DNA of 64,000 nt from Bradyrhizobium sp. CCH5-F6 (lineage in GTDB: Bacteria; Pseudomonadota; Alphaproteobacteria; Rhizobiales; Xanthobacteraceae), in assembly GCF_001556045.1 (NCBI RefSeq), contig NZ_LSIC01000047.1, positions 1-64,000 on the forward strand, written 5' to 3'. The notes under the pieces were generated by a model. It saw only the letters and a program-made list of their open reading frames with translations. It was not told the origin of the DNA and ran no database searches. This document shows positions 18,066 to 26,693 of the stretch, piece by piece (position 1 is the first letter of the stretch; the number at the start of each line of letters is the position of its first letter). The position numbers were made by a program, and so were the translations under genes.

Positions 18066-19187
18066 TCACGTCGGTGGATCGAGGGTTTGGGCGGTTTGCG
18101 CAATCGACTGCACCAGCTCGGCGTGGCCACGGACGCCGATCTTGGCGTAAATCCGCTTGGCATGAGTCTTGAGCGTGTTGCGGCTGAGGCCAAGCATTGC
18201 TGCGGCTGCCTCCATGCCGCTGGTTTGGGCCAGTGCGGCTGCCGCCCGCAACTCGGCCGCCGTCAGTCCATGCCGGGCTGCCAACAGCGCACTGGCCGCA
18301 TCCCGGCTTCGCGAGACGTCGCCGAGGAGCGCGATTGCCGCGGGCGACGCCCTCTTGTGGTGGGAGGGATTTGCGAACGCGCGCCCCTTCACCGGTGTCA
18401 CGGCGATCCGAATCTCCCGGCCGCTCTCGTGCAACAGCCGACACGTCCCTACGGTCTCGCCGCGGAGGGTGTCTGCGAGCACGGCGAGGAGTTCGTTCGC
18501 TGAAGGACCGGAAGGCGCGCTGCCGGAGTCAAGGCGCAGCGAGAATTCCTCGGCCCGGGCACGAGCCGCCGAGTTTGCGAACAGCACACGCTGCCCGGCA
18601 TCGAACACCACGATTCCGGTCGACAAGGCGTCGAGCGCGTCGCGCTCCGTCTGGGCCGCCTCCTGGTAGTCGAGCACGCGCAGCCGCAGTTCGCAGGCGC
18701 GCCGCAGATGCGGCAACAGCGAGCTCAAGATGGCGCGGTCTCGTGCGCTGAACGGTCCGCTCGTCTCGCTTCGTTCGACATTGAGCGAGACGCGGAATTC
18801 CGGACGGCTGACCACGTTGACGATCAGCCCATGCGCGAGGTTCTGCGGGCGGAGGACGTCGTCATAGAAAGCGGTTCGTTTGAGCTGTGACAGCTCGATC
18901 AGGTCATCCGTATGCACCATCTGGCCTGCCGAAAATCGGCTCGACCGCATCCACGGATTCCTGACGTGATAGACTTCGTGGCGCCGCTTGCATTCGGGGT
19001 CGATCCGGCCGAGGTCGTGGAACGTGTACACGTTGTGATCGACGCTGTAGCCGTGGATCAGCGCGGCGGCGCTGTTGGTGATGTCTGCGATGCCTTCCAG
19101 AGCCGCGCTCCAGAGCGATGCATCGAGCACGGCGTCATAGATCAGTCCGACAAGCGCCTCTCGCCTCTGTTCAAAGTCGGTCGGCAT
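18066..19187 (-). CDS. LuxR-type HTH transcriptional regulator
   Basis: A 373-residue regulator. The N-terminal half is a possible sensory domain (REALVGLIYDAVLDASLW), followed by a PAS-like segment (TGIVVFDAGQRVLFANSAARA) and a C-terminal LuxR HTH (LTAAELRAAAALAQTSG, then LGLSRNTLKTHAKRIYAKIG). It matches the regulator at 963-2060 in length and architecture. It sits 103 nt upstream of the TctC-type gene on the same strand, which suggests a regulator/solute-receptor pair. Confidence 0.9.
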   Translation of the reverse strand: MPTDFEQRREALVGLIYDAVLDASLWSAALEGIADITNSAAALIHGYSVDHNVYTFHDLGRIDPECKRRHEVYHVRNPWMRSSRFSAGQMVHTDDLIELSQLKRTAFYDDVLRPQNLAHGLIVNVVSRPEFRVSLNVERSETSGPFSARDRAILSSLLPHLRRACELRLRVLDYQEAAQTERDALDALSTGIVVFDAGQRVLFANSAARARAEEFSLRLDSGSAPSGPSANELLAVLADTLRGETVGTCRLLHESGREIRIAVTPVKGRAFANPSHHKRASPAAIALLGDVSRSRDAASALLAARHGLTAAELRAAAALAQTSGMEAAAAMLGLSRNTLKTHAKRIYAKIGVRGHAELVQSIAQTAQTLDPPT

Positions 19188-19473
19188 CCGCGATCCCTCC
19201 GCAAGGCGGCACTAGATTGCCCACGCGGGACCCGATCCGCAAGCAGCTGGCTCGTCGTGGAACTTGTGGGGCCGTTCCCGCCCGCATGGAGGAAAGCGAA
19301 TACGACGGCAGCGACTCCGTGGCTCCAAAGGACCGGCGCTAACCCACAGCCCGCGCCGATTATGGCGGGCGGTGGTGCTCGCGCATAGTCATGACGACTG
19401 CCGTCCGGAAACGAAAGAGTTTGGCGACCTAGGACGTGAGGAGGAGAACCGATCGAAAGCCGTGTAGTGCCCC

Positions 19474-19947
19474 TCAGAGCAGCGCCTTGGTGTTGAAGTG
19501 ATCAGGTTGGCCAACGCGGAAACGGCCCTTCATCTTGAAGCCGTCACGCATGTTGAGGCCGAGAAGAACGATGTTCAGCGCGCCTGCAAATAGTTCGAGA
19601 GTCTGCACTGCGTAGAACGTGGTGTCGAACTCCGCGGCCTTCGCCTTAGAGGCAAGAAACAACGCGGCGGGAACGAGAACCAGGATGCCGTTGCCGGCGA
19701 TGAACGGCATGCGCTTGATCTTTGCGCCGATCAGGCCAGTGCGTCGCCCCTTTGCCAGGAAGAGCCCTGAACCTCCCGTCACCGCAAGCGCCGGAATCAG
19801 CAACAGGAAGCCCCAGGGTATGGCCGTCTTGACCATGGCCACGCTCGCGTGTGACGCAAACAGCTCGGTGAGAGCCGTGGAAAGCCAGAAGGTCGCGATG
19901 GTCGTCAGCGCGATCGCGCCCGCCAATGGGTGGATGATCCTGGTCAT
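19474..19947 (-). CDS. Four-helix inner membrane protein of unknown function
   Basis: A 157-residue protein with four predicted membrane segments: IHPLAGAIALTTIATFWLS, AIPWGFLLLIPALAVTGGS, FIAGNGILVLVPAALFLAS and LELFAGALNIVLLGLN. I do not recognise the family. It ends a short minus-strand unit, 13 nt after the monooxygenase-like gene, and lies near a MarR regulator that probably controls both. Confidence 0.8.
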   Translation of the reverse strand: MTRIIHPLAGAIALTTIATFWLSTALTELFASHASVAMVKTAIPWGFLLLIPALAVTGGSGLFLAKGRRTGLIGAKIKRMPFIAGNGILVLVPAALFLASKAKAAEFDTTFYAVQTLELFAGALNIVLLGLNMRDGFKMKGRFRVGQPDHFNTKALL

Positions 19948-19960
19948 GGGCCTGCCGAAG

Positions 19961-20329
19961 CTACGCGACGCAGATGCCGGGCACGGCGACCTTGCGGAAC
20001 AGATGCGGAGAGGCGACGGCGGTCGCGGGATAGGCCGATATCTTCGATCTGAACTCAGGGTGCGTGAATGCAGCCCGGAAGTGGGCCGTCGACTCCCAGA
20101 CGGCGTAGTTCAGATATGTCGGGCTTTCGCCGATCGCACGGTGAAGCTGGGTGGCAATGAAGCCCGGTTGCCTCTTCATGAAGGCGGCATCCTCTTGCCA
20201 GACGTTGAGGAAGCTTTGTTCGTAGGCCTGGTCGAGCGTGAAGACATTCACCAGCACCACAGGGCTGGTGTCGATGCCAAGCTGACGTTCGATGGGAAAG
20301 TCAGGGTCCAGTGGGCGTAGGCGCGCCAT
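19961..20329 (-). CDS. Antibiotic biosynthesis monooxygenase-like (ABM fold) protein
   Basis: A 122-residue single-domain protein with the dimeric alpha-beta barrel pattern of ABM/quinol monooxygenase-like proteins: VVLVNVFTLDQAYEQSFLNV, then FMKRQPGFIATQLHRAI and the edge strand YLNYAVWESTAHFRAAF. Family members act on quinols or polyketides, but many have unknown substrates. The gene is first in a two-gene unit divergent from a MarR gene, which suggests induction by a phenolic or quinone-like compound (inference). Confidence 0.85.
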   Translation of the reverse strand: MARLRPLDPDFPIERQLGIDTSPVVLVNVFTLDQAYEQSFLNVWQEDAAFMKRQPGFIATQLHRAIGESPTYLNYAVWESTAHFRAAFTHPEFRSKISAYPATAVASPHLFRKVAVPGICVA

Positions 20330-20358
20330 GGCCGGCTCCGTTCACTTTGGTGTCATGG

Positions 20359-20364
20359 TGTCAA
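20359..20364 (-). promoter_or_regulatory. Possible -35 element of the monooxygenase-like gene
   Basis: The minus strand reads TTGACA at 20364-20359, upstream of the start at 20329. A related TGTCAT lies at 20351-20356. Both resemble the half-sites of the inverted repeat at 20391-20408, so they may also be regulator-binding sites. No clear -10 could be fixed. Confidence 0.3.
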
Positions 20365-20390
20365 TGTGGTATTGTGAGCAAAGTAGCCAT

Positions 20391-20408
20391 TTGACATCAT
20401 CATGTCAA
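20391..20408. promoter_or_regulatory. Probable MarR operator (7-bp inverted repeat)
   Basis: TTGACAT and ATGTCAA are perfect inverted arms separated by 4 nt, within the 98-nt gap between the divergent monooxygenase-like and MarR genes. The left arm also contains TTGACA, usable as a -35 for the MarR gene, so binding there would block transcription. This matches the autoregulated divergent arrangement typical of MarR repressors. Confidence 0.6.
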
Positions 20409-20427
20409 TAAAACTCTATGGTGACGA

Positions 20428-20916
20428 ATGCCGAGACCCCAACGAACGCCGGCCGGCGATGCGCTGACGAACCTCATGCTTGACCTATTTCGGCTGAACA
20501 GCCTGCTCCTGACCGCCGGGGACCGCTTGGTGGCCCGGCTCGGGCTCACGAGCGCCCGCTGGCAGATCCTTGGCGCCATCGTGGACGCCGAGCGCCCCCA
20601 GCCGGTGGCCTGGCTTGCCCGCGATCTGGGTGCCAATCGGCAAAACGTGCAGCGGATCGTCAATGACCTTCACGCGGAAGGCCTCGTTGCTTTCGAGGCC
20701 AACCCTCATCACCGCCGCGCGCAGCTTGTCGTCCTGACCGACAAGGGGCGGCGCGCTTTCGATGCCGCCATGGCTTTGCAGGCGCCGTGGGTCAACGGCC
20801 TTTCGAAGGGGCTTCCGGTCAAGGATCTGCAAACCGTTCATCGCATCGTCGCGGACCTGCGGACGAGGCTTGAGAGCGATACGGAGAGCCAGACTGAGGG
20901 CGCGGCGAACCGGTGA
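20428..20916 (+). CDS. MarR family transcriptional regulator
   Basis: A 162-residue winged-helix protein: helix region NLMLDLFRLNSLLLTAGDRL, HTH (VAWLARDLGANRQNVQRIVNDL) and wing (HHRRAQLVVLTDKGRRAFDA). MarR proteins are usually dimeric repressors released by phenolic ligands. It is divergent from the two-gene unit 20329-19474, with a palindrome (20391-20408) between them, so that unit is the likely target. Confidence 0.93.
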   Translation: MPRPQRTPAGDALTNLMLDLFRLNSLLLTAGDRLVARLGLTSARWQILGAIVDAERPQPVAWLARDLGANRQNVQRIVNDLHAEGLVAFEANPHHRRAQLVVLTDKGRRAFDAAMALQAPWVNGLSKGLPVKDLQTVHRIVADLRTRLESDTESQTEGAANR

Positions 20917-21118
20917 GAGCTGACGGCTGCTCTTCGCGATGTGATGCCGGAACACGCGGACTGAGCCATTGCGGCGGGCAATCGCCACCTCGGATCGCGC
21001 CGGCCGGGCCAATAAAGGGGTGCAAATTCAATCATTCATTGATTGGTATTTTGACACCGGTACAGTGCATGGGGTTGTTTCGTCACATTTTGATCGAGCA
21101 GCCCACGCGGCGGAGGCG

Positions 21119-22981
21119 CTACCCCGCCGCCTCGTCAAACTGCGTGCTCGCCTCGAGCCATTGCTCCTCCGCGCGCGCCAGTGCCTCGGCCGCATTCACG
21201 CGCGCCTTAGACAGTTGCGCAGCCTGCTTGGGATCGCGGGTGAAGATGTCGGGTAGCGCCAGCGCGGTGTCGATCTTGGCGATGATCTCGCTGACGCGGG
21301 CGATCTCGGCCTCGGCCTCCGCGATGCGCTTCTTCAGCGAGCCGCGATTGTCCGATTTCGGGCGCTGCGGCTTCTCGGCCGCGGGGCTGCGCTCGCGCGG
21401 GGAGCTGTCCGCGTTGCGCGCGGACAGCACCAGACGGCGGTATTCGTCGAGGTCGCCGTCGTAATTGGTGACGGTGCGGTCGGCGACGATCCAGAGCCGG
21501 TCGGCGCAGGCCTCGATCAGGTAGCGGTCGTGCGAGACCATGATGACGGCGCCGGGGAATTCGTTGATGGCTTCGGCGAGCGCGGCGCGGCTGTCGATGT
21601 CGAGATGGTTGGTCGGCTCGTCCAGAATGATCATGTTGGGGCCGAAGAAGGTGGCAAGCCCCAGCAGCAGCCGCGCCTTCTCGCCGCCCGATAGCTTGCC
21701 GGCCTTGGTGTCGGCCGCCTTGCCGGAGAAGCCGATCGCGCCGGCGCGGGCGCGCACCTTGGCTTCGGGCGCATCGCCCATCAGCTTGCGGACGTGATCA
21801 TAGGCGGAGGCGTCCTCGTTGAGCTCGTCGAGCTGATGCTGCGCGAAATAGGCGATCGACAGCTTGTCGGCGCGGGTCACCCTGCCGGAGAACGGCGCGA
21901 GCCGCCCGGCGAGCAGCTTCACGAGCGTCGACTTGCCGTTGCCGTTGGCGCCAAGAAGCGCGATGCGGTCGTCATTGTCGATGCGCAGGGTGACGCGGTT
22001 GAGCACGGGGCTGGCGGGGTCGTAGCCGACCGACACGTTGTCCGCCGCGATGATCGGCGGCGAGAGGATCTTCTCCGGCGCGGGAAAGCTGATCTCGCGC
22101 ACGTCCTCGGTGACCAGCGCCGTGATCGGCTTCAGCCGCTCCAGCATCTTCACGCGAGACTGTGCCTGCCGCGCCTTGGAAGCCTTGGCCTTGAAGCGGT
22201 CGACGAAGGCTTGCAGCCGCGCGCGCTCCGCTTCCTGGCGCTTGAGCTGCTTGGCGTCGAGCAGCTCGCGCGCGGCGCGCTGCTCCTCGAACGAGGAATA
22301 GGTGCCCTTGTAGAGCGTGAGCTTGCCGCGCTCCAGATGCAGGATCTGGTCGACCGAGCTTTCCAGCAGGTCGCGGTCGTGGCTGATCACGATCACCGTG
22401 CGCGGATAATGCGCGAGGTGATCCTCCAGCCACAGCGTGCCTTCGAGATCGAGATAGTTGGTGGGCTCGTCGAGCAGCAGGAGGTCGGGGGCTGCGAACA
22501 GCGTCGCGGCGAGCGCCACGCGCATGCGCCAGCCGCCGGAGAACTCGGCGCAGGGGCGGAGCTGATCGGCGGCGGAGAAGCCGAGGCCGGAGAGGATGGC
22601 GGCGGCACGGCTCGGCGCCGAATGCGCGTCGATGTCGACCAGCCGGGTCTGGATCTCGGCGATCCGGTGCGGATCGGTGGCGTGCTCGGCCTCGGCGAGC
22701 AGCGCGTCGCGCTCGAGGTCGGCCTTGAGCACGACGGAAATCAGGCTTTCCGGCCCGTTCGGCGCTTCCTGCGCCAGGCTGCCGATGCGCCAGCGCGGCG
22801 GCAGCGTCACCGAACCGTGCTCGGCCGCAAGCTCGCCGCGGATCACCTTGAACAGGGTCGACTTGCCGGTGCCATTGCGTCCGACCAGGCCGACGCGGGA
22901 TCCGGGCGTGATCTGCACGGAACTGTTGTCGATCAAAAGGCGTCCGGCGAGACGGATGGAGAGATCGGTGATGGACAGCAT
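21119..22981 (-). CDS. ABC-F family ATP-binding protein
   Basis: A 620-residue soluble protein with two ABC ATPase domains and no membrane segment. Domain 1: Walker A GRNGTGKST, signature FSGGWRMRVALAATLF, Walker B LLLLDEPTNYLD. Domain 2: GANGNGKST, LSGGEKARLLLG, DEPTNHLDI. A charged linker (about 230-290, SKARQAQSRVKMLERLKP) and a C-terminal coiled coil (KRIAEAEAEIARVSEIIAKI) complete the ABC-F layout. Members act on the ribosome in translation or antibiotic protection; this one looks like the housekeeping YheS/Uup-like type. Confidence 0.94.
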   Translation of the reverse strand: MLSITDLSIRLAGRLLIDNSSVQITPGSRVGLVGRNGTGKSTLFKVIRGELAAEHGSVTLPPRWRIGSLAQEAPNGPESLISVVLKADLERDALLAEAEHATDPHRIAEIQTRLVDIDAHSAPSRAAAILSGLGFSAADQLRPCAEFSGGWRMRVALAATLFAAPDLLLLDEPTNYLDLEGTLWLEDHLAHYPRTVIVISHDRDLLESSVDQILHLERGKLTLYKGTYSSFEEQRAARELLDAKQLKRQEAERARLQAFVDRFKAKASKARQAQSRVKMLERLKPITALVTEDVREISFPAPEKILSPPIIAADNVSVGYDPASPVLNRVTLRIDNDDRIALLGANGNGKSTLVKLLAGRLAPFSGRVTRADKLSIAYFAQHQLDELNEDASAYDHVRKLMGDAPEAKVRARAGAIGFSGKAADTKAGKLSGGEKARLLLGLATFFGPNMIILDEPTNHLDIDSRAALAEAINEFPGAVIMVSHDRYLIEACADRLWIVADRTVTNYDGDLDEYRRLVLSARNADSSPRERSPAAEKPQRPKSDNRGSLKKRIAEAEAEIARVSEIIAKIDTALALPDIFTRDPKQAAQLSKARVNAAEALARAEEQWLEASTQFDEAAG

Positions 22982-23160
22982 GCGGCCTTGTCACCGCAGC
23001 CGAGGCCAAACGCAACCCGTTTTTGCGCCAAAAGCGAGCCCATTCGCCCCCACGGCGCGGGAACTCTTCTCGCGGGGTGGGCGGGCCGGAGAGCAAGAAT
23101 GGACGGCATGGCATCGAATGTGCAACGGTATCATGTAGCCAATGATGCCTGTCCAGTCCG

Positions 23161-26022
23161 ATGACGAAGAATGCGGTATACTCCTTTGGCCCGTTCCGCC
23201 TTATTCCGGAGAGGCAGCTCCTGCTGTGCGGGACCGAGCCGGTCAAGCTCGGCGGCCGGTCGTTCGAACTCCTGCATGAGCTGGTCAAGCGCAGCGGGCA
23301 ATTGTTGCGCAAGGACGAACTGATCGCAGCGGCTTGGCCGAACACGTTCGTCGATGAAAGCAATCTGAGGGTGACCATGAGCGGCTTGCGTCGCGTGCTC
23401 GGCGACGTGCAGACCTCGCCGATCTATATCGCGACGATTCCCGGTCGAGGTTATCGCTTCGTTGCACCGGTCGAACTCGGCGTCTCCCGGCAGGCCGATT
23501 TTCCGGTCGCGGAGGGCGCGCCCGAATCCACTGGTCTACCCCCTCAACGCGACATCATCGGGCGCGAGGCGGACATCGCCGGCGTCTTGGCCGCCTTGCG
23601 TGATCATGCCCATGTGACGTTGATCGGTGCCGGCGGCATCGGCAAGACGACGGTCGCGGTGGCGGCGGCCCGCGCGCTGGAGGCGGACTTCCCCGACGGC
23701 GTGTGCTTCGTCGATCTGTCGACGACGGACGACCCGGCGCTCGTGCCGGTCGCGCTGGCGGCCTCGCTCGGATTGTGTCGCGTGGGTGTCGATCCCCTGG
23801 GGGCCGTGATCGACCACGTGCGCAAGCGCCGGATGCTGGTGGTGCTCGACAATTGCGAGCACGTGCTGCCGGCCGCGACGATCTTTGCGCGGGGACTCGC
23901 CGCAGGCACGGCGGATTGCAAATTGCTCGCGACGAGCCGCGAACCGTTGGGCACGCAAGCGGAGCACATCATCTGGATCGACGCGCTCGCTTGCCCCGAA
24001 ACCGGCGAGGGGATCACCGCCGCGCAGGCGCTGCGCTTTCCGGCCGTCGAGCTGTTCGTGCGACGCGCTTCGGACTGTGTCGGCTATGCGTTCGCCGATT
24101 CCGATTGTGCCGCGGTCGTGCACCTCTGCCGTGCCGCGGAGGGCATGCCGCTGGCACTCGAACTGGTTGCCGCCAAGATGGAGATGTACACGCCGCAAGA
24201 GCTGCTCTCCATGCTGGACGGGCATCTCGGCTTCCGCAATCCGCGCTTTGGTTCTTCGTCGCACCGGCACGAGACGTTGCTGGCGACGATCGAGTGGAGC
24301 TTCAGGCTCCTGTCGCAGACGGAGTCCACGATCTTCCGTCTAAGCTCGGTCTTTGCGGACGCATTCGAACTGGACGATATTGCAGCGGTCGCCAGCGTCG
24401 CCGGACTGAAGCCGGCCGAGGTGACCGCAGGCCTCGGGGGCCTGGTCGCCAAGTCGCTGGTGACAGCCCGGCTTGGCGAGACCGGCTTGAGTTACAGGTT
24501 GCTCGACAGCACCCGCCGCTACGCCGCCGCGCTACGGCACGAAGACCCGATCGACGCCGCCGCACTGCTTGGGCACGCTCGCCGCATATTGGCACTGCTC
24601 AAGCAGTCCGAGCGGGAGTGTCGCTGGCGGGAGGTGCAGGATTGGTTGTCCTGCTATCGGCGCTGCTTGGCCGATCTGCGGGCCGCCTTGTCCTGGGCGT
24701 TCGGCCCGGGCAAGGCGCCCGAGCTCGGCATCGAGCTTGCGGCGGCCGCGATCCCGCTCTGGTCGGAGATCTCGTCGCTGTCGGAATCCCAGCGATGGGT
24801 CGCGATGGCGCTCGACGCGGCGACCCGACTGCCCTGCGCCGATCTCGTGAAGGCCAAGCTGGCCTGCTCGCGGGGCTGGGGCTTGTTCTACGCGCGCAAG
24901 CTCGCCGACGAGAACGAGCATGTCTGGCTCGCGGCGATCGGCTATGCGACGTCCGCCGACAACGCGGACTACCACATGCGCGCCTTGCTGGGACTGTCCT
25001 TCTACCTGCTTCAATGCGGACAGATCGCCCGCGCCATCGATTGTCTCGAGGAATTGCGGTCGCTCTCCCGCAAGCATCCGGAATGGCCCGGCATTCCCGA
25101 TGGCGAACGCGCCCTGGCCTGGGCCAAGGCCCATGCCGGCGCTCTGAGCGAGAGCTGGGACGTGCTCGCGCGGCAGGCCCGGACATACAGCCGGCCCGAC
25201 CGGCGCACCCGCATGGCGGAGCTCGACGTCGATCGCTACGTCTCGACCCGTTTCTATCTGCCGATCGTCGCATGGCTGCGCGGCCACACCGATTACGCCG
25301 CCGCGCTCGCGGCCGAAGGCATCGCGGCCAGCGCTGGGCACATGGTCTCGCAGGCCAACGTGCTCGGTCTCGGGGCGCTGCCGGTGTCGCTCTACAATGG
25401 CGACCTCGACGCGCTCGGAAACTATACGCGCAGGCTTCAATCGATCCTCGACAGCGAACAGATCGCGCGCTGGGGGCCGGTGCTTCGCTTCTTCGCGGCC
25501 GCCGGTCGCGACTTGAACGGCGACCGCGATGCCGTTCGCGACATGAGCGATGCCGTCGACGAGCTGATGGCGTGCCGATTCCTGATGCGGATTGGAGCCT
25601 ATCTCGCTCATCTCGCCGAAGCGCTGACGCGACAGGACAAGTTCGGGGAGGCGGGCAGCGTCATCGCGAAGGCGCAGCACTATCAGGAGCAGCAGCAGGA
25701 GCGTTGGTGCCGGCCCGAGGTGCTGCGGGTGAAGGCCGCGGTCCTTCGCCGATCGGGACATCGTTGTGAAGCCGAGCGCCTGCTCGAAGCCGCACGGCTG
25801 GAGGCGAAGGCCATCAAGTCCGTGTCGCTCGAGTTGCGCGTCGCCAACGATCTGTCTGAGCACTATCTCGACGACGGCCGGGGCAAGGAGGCCGCGACGT
25901 TATTGCCGCCGCTGCTCGAGGCGCTGAGCGCGAATGCGGCGACGAGAGACGTGACCGTTGCGGCCGAGCTGCTGCGTCGGGCCGGCGAGGTCGGGCGGGG
26001 TCTGCGGGCAAGGTCGCATTGA
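23161..26022 (+). CDS. Winged-helix / NB-ARC-type ATPase / helical-repeat transcriptional regulator
   Basis: A 953-residue fusion. Residues 1-105 are an OmpR-type DNA-binding winged helix without a receiver domain (GGRSFELLHELVKRSGQLL, then IPGRGYRFVAPV). Residues 130-400 are a STAND-type P-loop ATPase: Walker A GAGGIGKTT (156-164), Walker B LVVLDNCE (226-233), and later PLALELVAAKMEMYT. The last 500 residues are TPR-like helical repeats (FYLLQCGQIARAIDCLEEL). Such proteins are signal-gated activators whose repeat domain holds the ATPase closed until a ligand binds. Ligand and target are unknown. It is monocistronic here. Confidence 0.9.
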   Translation: MTKNAVYSFGPFRLIPERQLLLCGTEPVKLGGRSFELLHELVKRSGQLLRKDELIAAAWPNTFVDESNLRVTMSGLRRVLGDVQTSPIYIATIPGRGYRFVAPVELGVSRQADFPVAEGAPESTGLPPQRDIIGREADIAGVLAALRDHAHVTLIGAGGIGKTTVAVAAARALEADFPDGVCFVDLSTTDDPALVPVALAASLGLCRVGVDPLGAVIDHVRKRRMLVVLDNCEHVLPAATIFARGLAAGTADCKLLATSREPLGTQAEHIIWIDALACPETGEGITAAQALRFPAVELFVRRASDCVGYAFADSDCAAVVHLCRAAEGMPLALELVAAKMEMYTPQELLSMLDGHLGFRNPRFGSSSHRHETLLATIEWSFRLLSQTESTIFRLSSVFADAFELDDIAAVASVAGLKPAEVTAGLGGLVAKSLVTARLGETGLSYRLLDSTRRYAAALRHEDPIDAAALLGHARRILALLKQSERECRWREVQDWLSCYRRCLADLRAALSWAFGPGKAPELGIELAAAAIPLWSEISSLSESQRWVAMALDAATRLPCADLVKAKLACSRGWGLFYARKLADENEHVWLAAIGYATSADNADYHMRALLGLSFYLLQCGQIARAIDCLEELRSLSRKHPEWPGIPDGERALAWAKAHAGALSESWDVLARQARTYSRPDRRTRMAELDVDRYVSTRFYLPIVAWLRGHTDYAAALAAEGIAASAGHMVSQANVLGLGALPVSLYNGDLDALGNYTRRLQSILDSEQIARWGPVLRFFAAAGRDLNGDRDAVRDMSDAVDELMACRFLMRIGAYLAHLAEALTRQDKFGEAGSVIAKAQHYQEQQQERWCRPEVLRVKAAVLRRSGHRCEAERLLEAARLEAKAIKSVSLELRVANDLSEHYLDDGRGKEAATLLPPLLEALSANAATRDVTVAAELLRRAGEVGRGLRARSH

Positions 26023-26055
26023 GGCCCGCCTTCGCGATCCTCGCGGCGAGATGCA

Positions 26056-26685
26056 TCAGTTCGGGCAGGGTTGTCCCGCCGCTCCCCACAGCGCCATGTC
26101 CTTGACGTGGTCCTCGAAACTGCCCGGTGGTGTCGAGCGACCCGCTCCGGGATGCCAGCCGCGCGGGATGAAGCCATTGAGCGAGGCGTCGTGCCGAAGG
26201 TGGTCGAGCAGGCCGGCGGCGTTGCGGCCGCCATTGCGCTTGGGATCCTTCAGCTGCGCACAGATTTCCGCGCCGCTCTTGCCGAACCAGATGAACGCGA
26301 CCGGCGCGAGTTGCCAGTCGATGCCGGCGCGTGGCGGCGCGGGCGCGGGATCGTTGGGTTGCGCCGAGGTCATATGACAGGTCGAGCAGGGTATCGCTTC
26401 GGTCCCGATCCGGCTCTCTCCGCCGTGAATGTTCATGCCGTGCACGCGCGGCCTGGTTTCGCCTGCCGGCGTCCAGATCGGAATCGCCTTGGCGTCGACG
26501 TGGCAATTGGCGCAACGCGGATGCGTCACGACAGCTTCGATCCGCCTCCAGGCCTGAAGCCCCTCGGCGCGGCTGACGCTGCCCGGCGGCAACACATCTT
26601 TGGCGTCCTCGTCTTTGGCTGCGACGACGCCGGTGAGGGCCGCGAGCGAGGCGGCCGCGACGATGGCGATCAAGGCTCTCGACAT
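26056..26685 (-). CDS. Di-heme c-type cytochrome, partner of molybdenum hydroxylase
   Basis: A 209-residue exported protein. Signal peptide MSRALIAIVAAASLAALTGV, then two heme c sites: Cys58-Ala-Asn-Cys61-His62 and Cys100-Ser-Thr-Cys103-His104. I chose ATG 26685 because it supplies the signal peptide; frames upstream lie in the adjacent gene. It follows the molybdopterin subunit gene by 8 nt. In related three-gene sets the cytochrome takes electrons from the 2Fe-2S subunit and passes them to the respiratory chain. Confidence 0.88.
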   Translation of the reverse strand: MSRALIAIVAAASLAALTGVVAAKDEDAKDVLPPGSVSRAEGLQAWRRIEAVVTHPRCANCHVDAKAIPIWTPAGETRPRVHGMNIHGGESRIGTEAIPCSTCHMTSAQPNDPAPAPPRAGIDWQLAPVAFIWFGKSGAEICAQLKDPKRNGGRNAAGLLDHLRHDASLNGFIPRGWHPGAGRSTPPGSFEDHVKDMALWGAAGQPCPN

Positions 26686-26693
26686 GGCCGGCC

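Noticed and set aside
21029..21045. CAATCA-5-TGATTG inverted repeat downstream of the MarR gene
   Set aside because: Six-base arms between two unrelated convergent genes are weak evidence; recorded but not scored.
23703..25769. Second plus-strand open frame inside the large regulator
   Set aside because: Arg/Gly/Ala-rich text in another frame of the 953-residue regulator; no domain and no ribosome binding site.
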